DNA of 64,000 nt from assembly GCA_046732255.1 (NCBI GenBank), contig JBKPMR010000017.1:1-64000 (forward strand), in the 5' to 3' direction. Position 1 is the first letter of the stretch. The number at the start of each line of letters is the position of its first letter. A model generated the notes under the pieces. That model saw only the letters and a program-made list of their open reading frames with translations. It did not search any database and was not told the origin of the DNA. Both the position numbers and the translations under genes were made by a program. The stretch is from DATBLE01 sp046732255 (GTDB lineage: Bacteria; Actinomycetota; Thermoleophilia; Gaiellales; Gaiellaceae). Shown piece by piece: positions 1-7,229 of this stretch.

Positions 1-1718
1 ACGATGGTCTCTGCGGTGCGGTCGGGCACGAAGCGCTCGTCCAGCCGGCTCGTCTCCGGGGTCGACGGGAAGTCGAGGCCGAGCGCGGAGCCGAGCAGGG
101 GGATCCAGGGCTCGAGCGCGGGCGCGACCTCGGCGACGCGGCGTCTGAGCGTGCGCTCGACCTCGGCCTGTGACGCTTCGCGGCCGACGTCGAGGAGGGC
201 GTGCAGGAGCCCGCGGAACGAGACGTACGGCGTCGACGACTCGTACTCGTCGCAGACCGCCCAGAAGGAGGCGATCCCCGAGCGCGTCTCCAGCTCCTCG
301 ACGAGCCGCGACTTGCCGATTCCCGGCTCGCCGATCAGTTCGACGACGCGCCCATCGCCTGCGCGGGCGAAGTCGGCCGCACCGGTCAGCGCGGCCATCT
401 CGTCGTCCCGGCCGACGAGCGGCGTCCCGGAGCGTTCGACCTCCTTCGACCCGGCCGTCGCACCGACGACGGAGGCGTGCACGGGCTCTGACTTGCCCTT
501 GACCATGAACGGCTCGAGCTCCTCGAGCTCGTAGGCGGTCCGGGTTCGCGAGAGCGTGTCGGCGGTCGCGAGGGCCTGGCCCGGTCGGCCCTTCGCCATC
601 ACCCGCGCCGCGAGGTTCACCGCGTCGCCGTAGATCTGGTAGGTCCGGCGATACGTCGGCCCGAAGTCGCACGTGAACGCGCGGCCGCTGTTGACGCCGA
701 TCCGGACGGGGATCTCGCCGGGCCGGTCCATGATCATCCGGACCGCCCGCAGAAGCCGCTCCTCGTCGTTGCCGCCGCTCCACGGGGCGCCGGTGACGAG
801 AATGACCTTGCCGCCGTCGGCGTTGATATCGGTCGCGAAGAAGGTCACCGCGAACCGCTCGCACGCGCTCTGGACGTTCGTGACGAGGTCGTGGAGAGCG
901 TCTGCGAGCGCCGCCGGTCCGGCGTGCGCGAGGAGGGCGTCCGTCCCCGAGAACTGCAGGAAGGCGACGCTGATCGAGCGGTGCTCGGCGTCGCCCTGCT
1001 CGATCAGGAGCTGCTTGCGGAGCTCGATCGGGACGCAGGAAGGAAGGTCGATGTCGGACACGTCGCCGACGTCGGGAGCCGGATTCGGTCCCACGTCGGG
1101 GGGCCGCTCGAGCAGCACGGCGTTGCCCCTTTGCTCTCCGACGTGCTCCGCGCCGATCAGCTCGACCGTCGCCGGGGAGACTGCGATCTCTCCGGCGTCC
1201 GCGACGGTCTCCATCGCGACCGCCGTCGAGGCGGCAGGCCCGGTGATGATCAGCTCGCGGTGCGAATCGCCGACCAGGAAGAAGTCGAAGGCACCGGCGT
1301 GGATCCCGACGGACATGCGAAGTGTCACCGTCGCGCCCCCGACGCGGAGCCTCCCGATCCGGTCGAGCGTCTCCTGCATACCGGCCGCCGCCCGGCAGCA
1401 GCGCTGCGCATGGTCCTCCCCCTCGAAGAGGAGCAGCAGCGCGTCGCCGCCCCACTTGAGGAGACCGGCGTCGTACGCGTAGGCGACGTCGAGGAGTTCC
1501 GTGAAGATCGCATTGAGGGTGTCGGTCACCTCCTCGGCGCCGACCTTGCCGCGGCGGGCGAGTCTCTCGGTCAGTTGCGTGAACCCGGAGATGTCCACGA
1601 ACGCCACCGAGCCGTGAACGGCCTGGTGACGGAGGTCGGGCGTCTCGCGGAGCCAGTCGATGACGAGCCGAGGGACGTACGGCCGCAGGCGCTCGCCGGC
1701 CGAGATCTCCCCGCTCAC
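1..1718 (-). CDS. Tandem class III adenylate/guanylate cyclase with AAA ATPase domain (partial, C-terminus off window)
   Basis: At least 572 residues are visible; the gene runs off the left edge. The first cyclase domain (about residues 35-200) has FVDISGFTQLTE and KWGGDALLLLF, so both metal-binding Asp residues are present. A second cyclase-like domain (about 235-400) has the fold-typical IPVRIGVNSGRAF and YGDAVNLAARVMA, but its first metal Asp is replaced (FLQFSG). A P-loop ATPase domain follows, with Walker A GEPGIGKS at about residue 465. The pair of cyclase modules probably forms one intramolecular catalytic site making cAMP or cGMP, with the ATPase part as a regulator-like module; that is family knowledge plus inference. 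The start is GTG at 1718; an in-frame GTG at 1733 is also possible, with a stop just upstream of it. It diverges from a cyclic-nucleotide-binding protein gene, a likely functional partner. Confidence 0.9.
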   Translation of the reverse strand, partial: MSGEISAGERLRPYVPRLVIDWLRETPDLRHQAVHGSVAFVDISGFTQLTERLARRGKVGAEEVTDTLNAIFTELLDVAYAYDAGLLKWGGDALLLLFEGEDHAQRCCRAAAGMQETLDRIGRLRVGGATVTLRMSVGIHAGAFDFFLVGDSHRELIITGPAASTAVAMETVADAGEIAVSPATVELIGAEHVGEQRGNAVLLERPPDVGPNPAPDVGDVSDIDLPSCVPIELRKQLLIEQGDAEHRSISVAFLQFSGTDALLAHAGPAALADALHDLVTNVQSACERFAVTFFATDINADGGKVILVTGAPWSGGNDEERLLRAVRMIMDRPGEIPVRIGVNSGRAFTCDFGPTYRRTYQIYGDAVNLAARVMAKGRPGQALATADTLSRTRTAYELEELEPFMVKGKSEPVHASVVGATAGSKEVERSGTPLVGRDDEMAALTGAADFARAGDGRVVELIGEPGIGKSRLVEELETRSGIASFWAVCDEYESSTPYVSFRGLLHALLDVGREASQAEVERTLRRRVAEVAPALEPWIPLLGSALGLDFPSTPETSRLDERFVPDRTAETI

Positions 1719-1873
1719 CCTTGCTACGGCCACCGGCTAAGAATAGGACGCCGATCGCGCTCACCGGCAAGCGGCGCCCGGCCGTGTTCGCTTCGTGAAC
1801 GAGCATCGTCGAATTGGTGACGATCTGGTGTCGGACGTTTTCGCCTCGAGGTGGCTGCGTTACGCTCGAACGC

Positions 1874-2293
1874 ATGCCGGTCTCGTCGGAGCGTCTGCAG
1901 GCGGTGCCGCTGTTCTCGACTCTCTCTACGGAGGAGCTCGCAGCCCTCGGCGGCAGGTTCGAGGAACGGCAGGTCAAGCCGGGGACGCGCGTGACGACTG
2001 CGGGCGCATCCGGCTACATGTTCTTCGTGATCGAGAGCGGAACGGTCGAGGTCGAGCGGGACGGGAGCGTCGTCAACACGCTCGGCCCCGGCGACTTCTT
2101 CGGGGAGACCGCGATCCTGAGCGGCGACCGGCGGAACGCAACCGTCACCGCCGCGTCGGAGGTCGACCTGCTCGTCCTCTTCGGGACCGAGTTCCGGATT
2201 CTCGAGCGCGACTGCCCGACAGTGGCGGCGAACATCGCGGAGAAGGTGGCCGAGCGCAGCGCTCAGGCGGCCGAGCCCGAGCGCACGCACTAG
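1874..2293 (+). CDS. Stand-alone cyclic-nucleotide-binding domain protein
   Basis: 139 residues forming one cNMP-binding beta-barrel (CAP effector domain). It starts MPVSSERLQAVPLFSTLS, the usual N-terminal helix of this domain, and contains the phosphate-binding-cassette-like stretch GDFFGETAILSGDRRNATV. No helix-turn-helix follows: the protein ends right after the C-helix in VAERSAQAAEPERTH. It is therefore a free sensor or adaptor module rather than a transcription factor. The reading frame is open upstream to 1814, but ATG 1874 matches the domain boundary. It lies head-to-head with the cyclase/AAA gene, so it may bind the nucleotide made by that enzyme (inference). Its stop shares a CTAG with the convergent ogt stop. 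Confidence 0.85.
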   Translation: MPVSSERLQAVPLFSTLSTEELAALGGRFEERQVKPGTRVTTAGASGYMFFVIESGTVEVERDGSVVNTLGPGDFFGETAILSGDRRNATVTAASEVDLLVLFGTEFRILERDCPTVAANIAEKVAERSAQAAEPERTH

Positions 2294-2844
2294 GGCAGCG
2301 CGCCCTCCAGACGGAGGAGCGTCTCCTTCCGCTCGAGCCCACCGGCATATCCGACCAGCGAGCCGCTCGCGCCGACCACGCGGTGGCAGGGGAGCACGAT
2401 CGGGATCGGGTTCCGGTTCATCGCGCCGCCGACCGCCCGGGCCGCCTTCGGGCGGCCGATCCTCGCAGCCAGGGCGCCGTAAGTGGTCACTTGCCCGTAG
2501 GGGACATGGGCGAGCTCGGTCAACGCCTGACGCTTGAACCCGGCCACCGGCGTGAGGTCGAGCTGGAGGTCGAACTCCCGCCGGTTGCCCTCGAAGTACT
2601 CGTCGAGCTCGCGACGAATCTCTTCGATCCGGCGCGGGACGCGCAGGATGCGCGCACCGAAGTCGTCTGTCAGCTCGTCGAGAGCGTCGTCAGGCCGGTA
2701 GGCGATCCGGCAGAGGCCGCGCTCGGTGACGGCGACGAGCAGCTCCCCGAGCGGCGAGTCGGTGAGGTCGTAGGCCACGTCGACGAGACCTTCGCGGTCG
2801 GCGGCGTCGCGGAAGCGGCGGTCGAGGTCGGCGGGAATGTTCAT
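2290..2844 (-). CDS. ogt: Methylated-DNA--protein-cysteine S-methyltransferase
   Basis: 184 residues. The C-terminal half carries the alkyl-acceptor motif PCHRVVG (Cys about 153), preceded by the helix-turn-helix-type DNA-binding segment PYGQVTTYGALAARIG and the conserved ARAVGGAMNRNP. The enzyme transfers the alkyl group of O6-alkylguanine irreversibly to its own cysteine. The N-terminal part (DVAYDLTDSPLGELLVAVTERG) matches the family's RNase-H-like domain. The ATG overlaps the TGA of the upstream sigma-factor gene (ATGA), so the two are very likely translationally coupled. The stop codon is shared with the convergent cyclic-nucleotide-binding gene. The symbol ogt is used for the general family; ada-type regulation is not implied. 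Confidence 0.93.
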   Translation of the reverse strand: MNIPADLDRRFRDAADREGLVDVAYDLTDSPLGELLVAVTERGLCRIAYRPDDALDELTDDFGARILRVPRRIEEIRRELDEYFEGNRREFDLQLDLTPVAGFKRQALTELAHVPYGQVTTYGALAARIGRPKAARAVGGAMNRNPIPIVLPCHRVVGASGSLVGYAGGLERKETLLRLEGALP

Positions 2845-3302
2845 CTGAGCTCCTTCTTCCGCAGGCGCCGGACGCCGGCGGAGGCGGCCTGGCGGGCGGC
2901 GTCCTCGGACGACCCGAGCGCAGCACCGATCGCGGCATACGGCATGTCGTAGGCGTAGCGGAGAACGACGGCAGCACGTTCGGTCGGCGGCAACTCGTCC
3001 GTCAGGTGCTCCAGCTGGGCGTAGGCCGGCCGGCGCGGGAGCTCGACGGGCTCTTCAGGCTCGGCCGTCGGCCGCTCGCGCCGGAACGTGTCGATCGCGA
3101 CGTTACGGGCGATCGTCAGCACCCACGCGCGGAGGTAGTCGCCGTGACGCAGGGACGGGTAGGCGCGGAGGGCGCGCAGGAACGTCTCCTGGAACGCGTC
3201 CTCCGCCCGCTGGCGGCCGAGCCGCCGCGCGAGGGTTGCGTACACCTCGTCGCGGTGCTCGACGTAGAGCCGCTCGAACGGCGGGATTGCCATCGCTTCC
3301 AT
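2841..3302 (-). CDS. ECF-type RNA polymerase sigma factor
   Basis: 153 residues from the chosen start. Sigma region 2 spans about residues 5-75 (FERLYVEHRDEVYATLARR, DAFQETFLRALR, RAWVLTIARNVAIDTFRRE). Region 4 spans about 100-150 (ELPPTERAAVVLRYAYDMPY, then DAARQAASAGVRRLRKK). No region 1 or 3 is present, which defines the ECF group. The frame is open far upstream through the repeat array, but the family N-terminus fits ATG 3302 (alternatives 3305 and 3293). It overlaps ogt by 4 nt. No anti-sigma gene is seen; ogt occupies the usual position of one. The repeat array at 3345-3620 lies in its leader or promoter region. Confidence 0.88.
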   Translation of the reverse strand: MEAMAIPPFERLYVEHRDEVYATLARRLGRQRAEDAFQETFLRALRAYPSLRHGDYLRAWVLTIARNVAIDTFRRERPTAEPEEPVELPRRPAYAQLEHLTDELPPTERAAVVLRYAYDMPYAAIGAALGSSEDAARQAASAGVRRLRKKELR

Positions 3303-3344
3303 CATCGACGGAAACGCGCGAGGACGGCGCCTTGTGAGATTGAG

Positions 3345-3620
3345 CATCGGTGCCAGGCATCCGCCGGCTCGGTGTTGAGGTGCCTGGCTCCGATTCCGTT
3401 TCTCCATCGGTGCCAGGCATCCGCCGGCTCGGTGTTGAGGTACCTGGCTCCGATTCCGTTTCAGCATCGGTGCCAGGCAACCGCCGTGTCGGTGTTGAGG
3501 TGCCTGGCTCCGATTCCGTTTCCCATCGGTGTCAGGCATCCGCCGTTTCGGTGTTGAGGTGCCTGGCTCCGATTCCGTTTCCCATCGGTGCCAGGCATCC
3601 GCCCTTCCGGTGTCGAGGTG
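3345..3620. repeat. Tandem array of about 60-bp hairpin-forming repeats (4 full units and 1 hybrid)
   Basis: Units begin with CATCGGTGCCAGGCATCCGC at 3345, 3405, 3465, 3524 and 3583, giving periods of 60, 60, 59 and 59 bp. Each full unit holds the arms GCCAGGCA and TGCCTGGC around a loop of roughly 23 nt and ends in CTCCGATTCCGTTTC, so each can fold into its own hairpin. Units differ by a few substitutions, mostly in the loop (CCGGCTCGG, CCGTGTCGG, CCGTTTCGG). The fifth unit is cut off after GGTGCCGGGG and merges into the palindrome at 3621. The array sits between the divergent sigma-factor and mraZ starts. Confidence 0.93.
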
Positions 3621-3651
3621 CCGGGGACAGGTCTTGCAGACCTGTCCCCGG
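3621..3651. repeat. Perfect 14-bp-arm palindrome, dispersed family A
   Basis: Arms CCGGGGACAGGTCT and AGACCTGTCCCCGG are perfectly complementary around a TGC loop, followed by TTCCGTTGG. A nearly identical palindrome occurs at 35000-35024, also followed by CCGGTTCC. It could act as a terminator-like hairpin insulating mraZ from the sigma-factor side, or be a mobile REP-like element; the sequence alone does not decide. Confidence 0.85.
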
Positions 3652-3670
3652 TTCCGTTGGGGCGCCAGGG

Positions 3671-3699
3671 TTGAATTGTGGGGAGTTGTGGGGTAAAGT
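3671..3699 (+). promoter_or_regulatory. Predicted promoter of the dcw cluster (upstream of mraZ)
   Basis: A -35-like TTGAAT (3671-3676), a 17-nt spacer and a -10-like TAAAGT (3694-3699) fit a housekeeping-type promoter. Transcription would start about 10 nt before the mraZ ATG, giving a very short leader. The MraZ boxes overlap the spacer and the -10 region. Confidence 0.6.
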
Positions 3700-3711
3700 G
3701 GGGCAGCGTGG
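3678..3711 (+). promoter_or_regulatory. MraZ operator: three to four direct repeats at 10-bp period
   Basis: GTGGGG occurs at 3678, 3688 and 3698, with a partial GTGGA at 3708, exactly 10 bp apart. Known MraZ proteins bind short GTGG/TGGG-type direct repeats with this helical spacing upstream of their own gene. Binding here would cover the promoter spacer, -10 region and start site, consistent with autorepression. Confidence 0.75.
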
Positions 3712-3715
3712 ACCA

Positions 3716-4150
3716 ATGCTCCTCGGCGAATACGAGCACACACTCGATGAGAAGAACCGCCTCACCCTTCCCGCCAAGTTCCGCGCGGCGACGGCAGGAG
3801 GCATCGTTCTCACCCGCGGCCTCGACTCCTGCGTCGAGGCGTATCCGGCCGCGGACTGGACGGCACTGGTCGAGCAGCGGCTCGCCGGGCTCGACCCGCT
3901 CAGCCGCGAGTCCCGGGTTCTCGAGCGCTTCTACTACAGCGGCGCCGTCGAGGCCCAGCCCGACAAGCAGGGCCGGGTAATGCTGACGCCGGCGCTGATC
4001 GACCACGCCGGCCTCGGTCGCGAGGTGGTCGTCGTCGGCATGCGCGGGCGGATCGAGATCTGGGATCGCGCCGCCTGGCGTGCGCAGATCAAGGAGGTCA
4101 TGGGAAGTGCAGAGCATGTTGCCGAACGTCTTGCAACCCAACACGACTGA
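3716..4150 (+). CDS. mraZ: Transcriptional regulator MraZ
   Basis: 144 residues with two SpoVT/AbrB-like beta-hairpin modules. The first is MLLGEYEHTLDEKNRLTLP, typical of MraZ N-termini; the second is about residues 80-125 (VEAQPDKQGRVMLTPALIDH). It is first in the dcw cluster and probably controls it through the boxes just upstream. The reading frame extends back through the repeats to 3350, but ATG 3716 matches the family start exactly. It overlaps rsmH by 44 nt. Confidence 0.95.
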   Translation: MLLGEYEHTLDEKNRLTLPAKFRAATAGGIVLTRGLDSCVEAYPAADWTALVEQRLAGLDPLSRESRVLERFYYSGAVEAQPDKQGRVMLTPALIDHAGLGREVVVVGMRGRIEIWDRAAWRAQIKEVMGSAEHVAERLATQHD

Positions 4151-5075
4151 CCACGTCCCGGTTCTCGCGGACGAGGTGCGCGCGCTGCTCGCGCTCGAGC
4201 CGGGGCACACGCTCGTCGACGCGACCTTCGGCGCGGGCGGCCATGCGACGCTCCTTGCGCGCGACTTTCACGGCGACGGCAAGGTGATCGCGATCGACCG
4301 CGATCCGACCGTGCGCCCGTACTTCGAGCGCTTCCGCCGCACGGCCGGCGTCTCGTCGCGCTTCCTCCGCGGTGACTACTCGATCGTGCTCACGCAGCTC
4401 GCCGAGAACGGCGTGCGCGCCGACGCGATCCTCTTCGACCTCGGCGTCTCCAGCATGCAGCTCGACCGGCCGGAGCGGGGATTCTCGTACGCGTCGGACG
4501 CGCCGCTCGACATGCGCATGGATCCCTCGTCCGACCTCTCCGCCCGGGAGCTCGTCAACGAGGCGTCCGAACGCGATCTCGAGCGCATCTTCCGCCGGTA
4601 CGGGGAGGAGCGGTTCGCGCGCCAGATCGCCCGCGCGATCGGCCGCCGGCGCCGCAAGCAGCCGTTCGAGCGCACCGGCGAGCTCGTCGACACGATCAAG
4701 GCCGCGATTCCTGCACCCGCCCGGTTCGGCGAGGGTCACCCGGCCAAGCGCGTCTTCCAGGCACTCCGCATCGCCGTGAACGAGGAGCTCGACGCTCTCG
4801 AAGACGCACTGCCCGCCGCAGTCGAGATGCTTCGGCCGGGTGGCCGCATCGCCGTGATCGCGTTCCACTCGCTCGAGGACCGGATCGTCAAGCACTTCTT
4901 CCGCGAGGAGGCACGCGGGTGCACCTGCCCGCCCGACTTCCCGGTCTGCGTCTGCGGGCACGAGCCGGTCCTCCGCATCCTCACGCCGCGCCCGGTCCGC
5001 CCGAGCGCCCGCGAGGCGGCGCTCAACCCGCGCGCGGCCTCCGCCCGGCTCCGGGTCGCGGAGAAGGCTCAGTAG
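4107..5075 (+). CDS. rsmH: 16S rRNA (cytosine(1402)-N4)-methyltransferase
   Basis: 322 residues. SAM-dependent enzyme that N4-methylates C1402 in the decoding centre of 16S rRNA. The N-terminus HVPVLADEVRALLALEPG, the SAM loop DATFGAGGHATLL, the segment FDLGVSSMQLDRPERGFSY and the C-terminal AFHSLEDRIVKHFFR are all family signatures. The start is GTG 4107, preceded by a strong AAGGAGG at 4091-4097 with 9-nt spacing; ATG 4116 is the alternative. It overlaps mraZ upstream, and its TAG shares one base with the ftsL GTG (TAGTG). Confidence 0.95.
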   Translation: MQSMLPNVLQPNTTDHVPVLADEVRALLALEPGHTLVDATFGAGGHATLLARDFHGDGKVIAIDRDPTVRPYFERFRRTAGVSSRFLRGDYSIVLTQLAENGVRADAILFDLGVSSMQLDRPERGFSYASDAPLDMRMDPSSDLSARELVNEASERDLERIFRRYGEERFARQIARAIGRRRRKQPFERTGELVDTIKAAIPAPARFGEGHPAKRVFQALRIAVNEELDALEDALPAAVEMLRPGGRIAVIAFHSLEDRIVKHFFREEARGCTCPPDFPVCVCGHEPVLRILTPRPVRPSAREAALNPRAASARLRVAEKAQ

Positions 5076-5455
5076 TGTCGGCGGTCGCTCCGCAGCCGCG
5101 CGTTCGCGCGGCGCAGGCGCCGCCGGTCGAGGATCCGTTCGCGCCCCGGCAGCGGCCCAGGCCCCGGGCAGAGCGGCGGCCGCGGATCGCGGGTGGCGTC
5201 GTCTGGATCGCGGTGATCGGCGTCATGCTCGCAGGGGTCGTCTTCATGAACGTCGCGGTGCTCCGGCTGAACCTCCGGCTCGATCAGCTCGGCCGCGACC
5301 GCGCCCGGCTGCGGGCCGACAACGCCCAGCTCGCATCCCAGCTCTCCAGCGCGCAGGCGGCGGCGCGGATCCAGGCGCTGGCCCAGCGGGAGCTCGGCGT
5401 CCAGCCCGCCCTCGCGCAGGAAACGACCTACGTCAGGCTGAAACCCAACAGGTAA
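5075..5455 (+). CDS. ftsL: FtsL/DivIC-like cell division protein
   Basis: 126 residues. A basic, Pro/Arg-rich cytoplasmic tail (about 1-45) is followed by one membrane helix (GGVVWIAVIGVMLAGVVF, about 46-65). A short extracytoplasmic coiled coil follows (NLRLDQLGRDRARLRADNAQ), ending in LAQRELGVQPA. This topology and the position between rsmH and ftsI identify it as FtsL, the bitopic divisome protein working with FtsQ and a DivIC partner. Sequence conservation in the family is low, so the call rests mainly on topology and synteny. The start GTG overlaps the rsmH stop; the stop overlaps the ftsI ATG (TAATG). Confidence 0.85.
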   Translation: MSAVAPQPRVRAAQAPPVEDPFAPRQRPRPRAERRPRIAGGVVWIAVIGVMLAGVVFMNVAVLRLNLRLDQLGRDRARLRADNAQLASQLSSAQAAARIQALAQRELGVQPALAQETTYVRLKPNR

Positions 5456-7161
5456 TGACCCCCCGTCTGGCGAACCGCAGGATCCGCCTGCTCCTCGCCG
5501 TGTTCGCGCTGGCGCTTGCGATCACGTTCGTGCGGGCGTTCTGGCTCCAGGTCGTGCGCTCGCCGGCGCTCGAGCGGCTGGCCGCGCAGCAGCACCGCGA
5601 GACGATCACCACCCCGGCCGGCCGGGGAACGATCTACGACCGCACAGGCTCGCCGCTCGCGATCGGCGAGGAGGCGACGACGGTCTACGCCGACCCCCGG
5701 CAGGTGCGGAACGCGCGGCGGGTTGCGCTCGACGCCGGCCATGCGCTCGACATCGACCCGAACAAGCTCTACCCGCAGCTGCTCGACAAGAAGAAGCACT
5801 TCGTCTACGTCCAGCGCAAGGCCGACCCGGAGCGTGCGGCGGCGCTCGAGCGGCGCGGCCTCGCCGGGCTCGACTTCTATCCGGAGGAGCGGCGGAGCTA
5901 TCCGCAGCACACGGTCGCGTCGCAGGTGCTCGGCTACGCCGGGGTCGACAACACCGGGATCGCCGGGCTCGAGCTCGGCCTCGAGCGCCACCTCTCCGGG
6001 ACGCCCGGCAAGGAGACGATCGTCCGCGACCCGTTCGGCCGGACGATCGACGTGCTCAGCTCGACCCCGGAGCGCCCGGGCCGCGACGTCTTCCTGACCC
6101 TCGACCACACGCTTCAGGCGAAGGTCGAGTCGGTGCTCCGGTCGACGGTGTCCAGGTGGCACGCGGCTGACGGCACGGCCGTCGTCCTCGATCCACGCAC
6201 CGGGGGCGTGCTCGCGATGGCGAGCGCACCCGGCTTCGACGCCAACAACTTCGGCGGTGTCCCGAGCGCGCTCCAGCGAAACCGTGCCGTCACCGACACG
6301 TACGAGCCGGGCTCGACGTTCAAGGTCGTCACCTACGCGGCGGCGCTGACCGACAAGGTCGTCACGCCGAACACGACCTTCACGCTCCAGCCGTCCATCC
6401 ACGTCGCCGACCGGACGATCAGCGACGCCGAGCCACGCCCGACCGAGACCATGAGCGTCGCCGAGATGCTCGCCCGCTCGTCGAACGTCGGCACGATCAC
6501 CGTTGCGGAGCTCCTCGGGTCACGGCGCCTGGCGAACTGGATCGACCGGTTCGGATTCGGGAAGGCGACCGGGATCGACTTCCCCGGCGAGAGCCCCGGC
6601 ATCACGCTGCCGCTCGACAAGTGGTCCGGTTCCACGATCGGCAACGTTCCGATCGGGCAGGGGATCGCGGTGACGCCGGTCCAGATGGCGGCGGCATACG
6701 CGGCGCTCGCGAACAAGGGCGTCTGGCTCCGGCCGCACCTCGTCGACCACGTCCGCGGCCGCTCGCCGGCGAGGGTCGCGCGGCGCCGCATCGTGTCCGC
6801 CCCGATCGCGCGCGAGCTGATGGGGATGCTCCAGGGCGTCGTCTCCTCCCAGGGGACGGGCGGCGAGGCCGCGGTGCCCGGGTACACCGTGGCCGGCAAG
6901 ACCGGTACCGCGTCGAAGCTCGATCCGCACGGTGGCTACTCGCACACCGACTACGTCGCCTCGTTCGTCGGGATCGTGCCGGCGAGCTCGCCGCGGTTCG
7001 TCGTCCTCGTCGCGATCGACGAGCCGCGCGGCCAGATTTTCGGCGGCGTCGTCGCCGCGCCCGCGTTCCGCGACATCGCCCGCTTCGCGCTCCAGTACGA
7101 GGACGTCCCGCCGGACGACCCGGCATCGCTCAGGAACGCTGCTGGCGCGCCGCTGGGCTAG
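5455..7161 (+). CDS. ftsI: Septal peptidoglycan transpeptidase, class B penicillin-binding protein (FtsI/PbpB)
   Basis: 568 residues. The N-terminal membrane anchor (LLLAVFALALAITFVRAFWL) is followed by the class B PBP dimerisation domain (RGTIYDRTGSPLA). The transpeptidase domain has all three active-site motifs: STFK (Ser about 287), SSN (about 342-344) and KTGT (about 482). It cross-links septal peptidoglycan as partner of FtsW. No PASTA domains are present, and the protein ends shortly after the catalytic domain. It is the last gene of the first dcw block; the next gene on this strand is murE, 7.7 kb away. Confidence 0.95.
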   Translation: MTPRLANRRIRLLLAVFALALAITFVRAFWLQVVRSPALERLAAQQHRETITTPAGRGTIYDRTGSPLAIGEEATTVYADPRQVRNARRVALDAGHALDIDPNKLYPQLLDKKKHFVYVQRKADPERAAALERRGLAGLDFYPEERRSYPQHTVASQVLGYAGVDNTGIAGLELGLERHLSGTPGKETIVRDPFGRTIDVLSSTPERPGRDVFLTLDHTLQAKVESVLRSTVSRWHAADGTAVVLDPRTGGVLAMASAPGFDANNFGGVPSALQRNRAVTDTYEPGSTFKVVTYAAALTDKVVTPNTTFTLQPSIHVADRTISDAEPRPTETMSVAEMLARSSNVGTITVAELLGSRRLANWIDRFGFGKATGIDFPGESPGITLPLDKWSGSTIGNVPIGQGIAVTPVQMAAAYAALANKGVWLRPHLVDHVRGRSPARVARRRIVSAPIARELMGMLQGVVSSQGTGGEAAVPGYTVAGKTGTASKLDPHGGYSHTDYVASFVGIVPASSPRFVVLVAIDEPRGQIFGGVVAAPAFRDIARFALQYEDVPPDDPASLRNAAGAPLG

Positions 7162-7229
7162 TTCGCTTCCGGTTAGGCGACCCTGGGGGGATACCGCCAC
7201 AGGCTCGCAGATGGCGCTAGGTCAAGACG

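Noticed and set aside
4..1820. Plus-strand frames at the left end
   Set aside because: They are antisense to the cyclase/AAA gene, which has clear domain motifs; the plus frames are Arg/Ser-rich shadows.
3345..3620. CRISPR array
   Set aside because: The units are contiguous and nearly identical over their whole length; there are no unique spacers and no cas genes.
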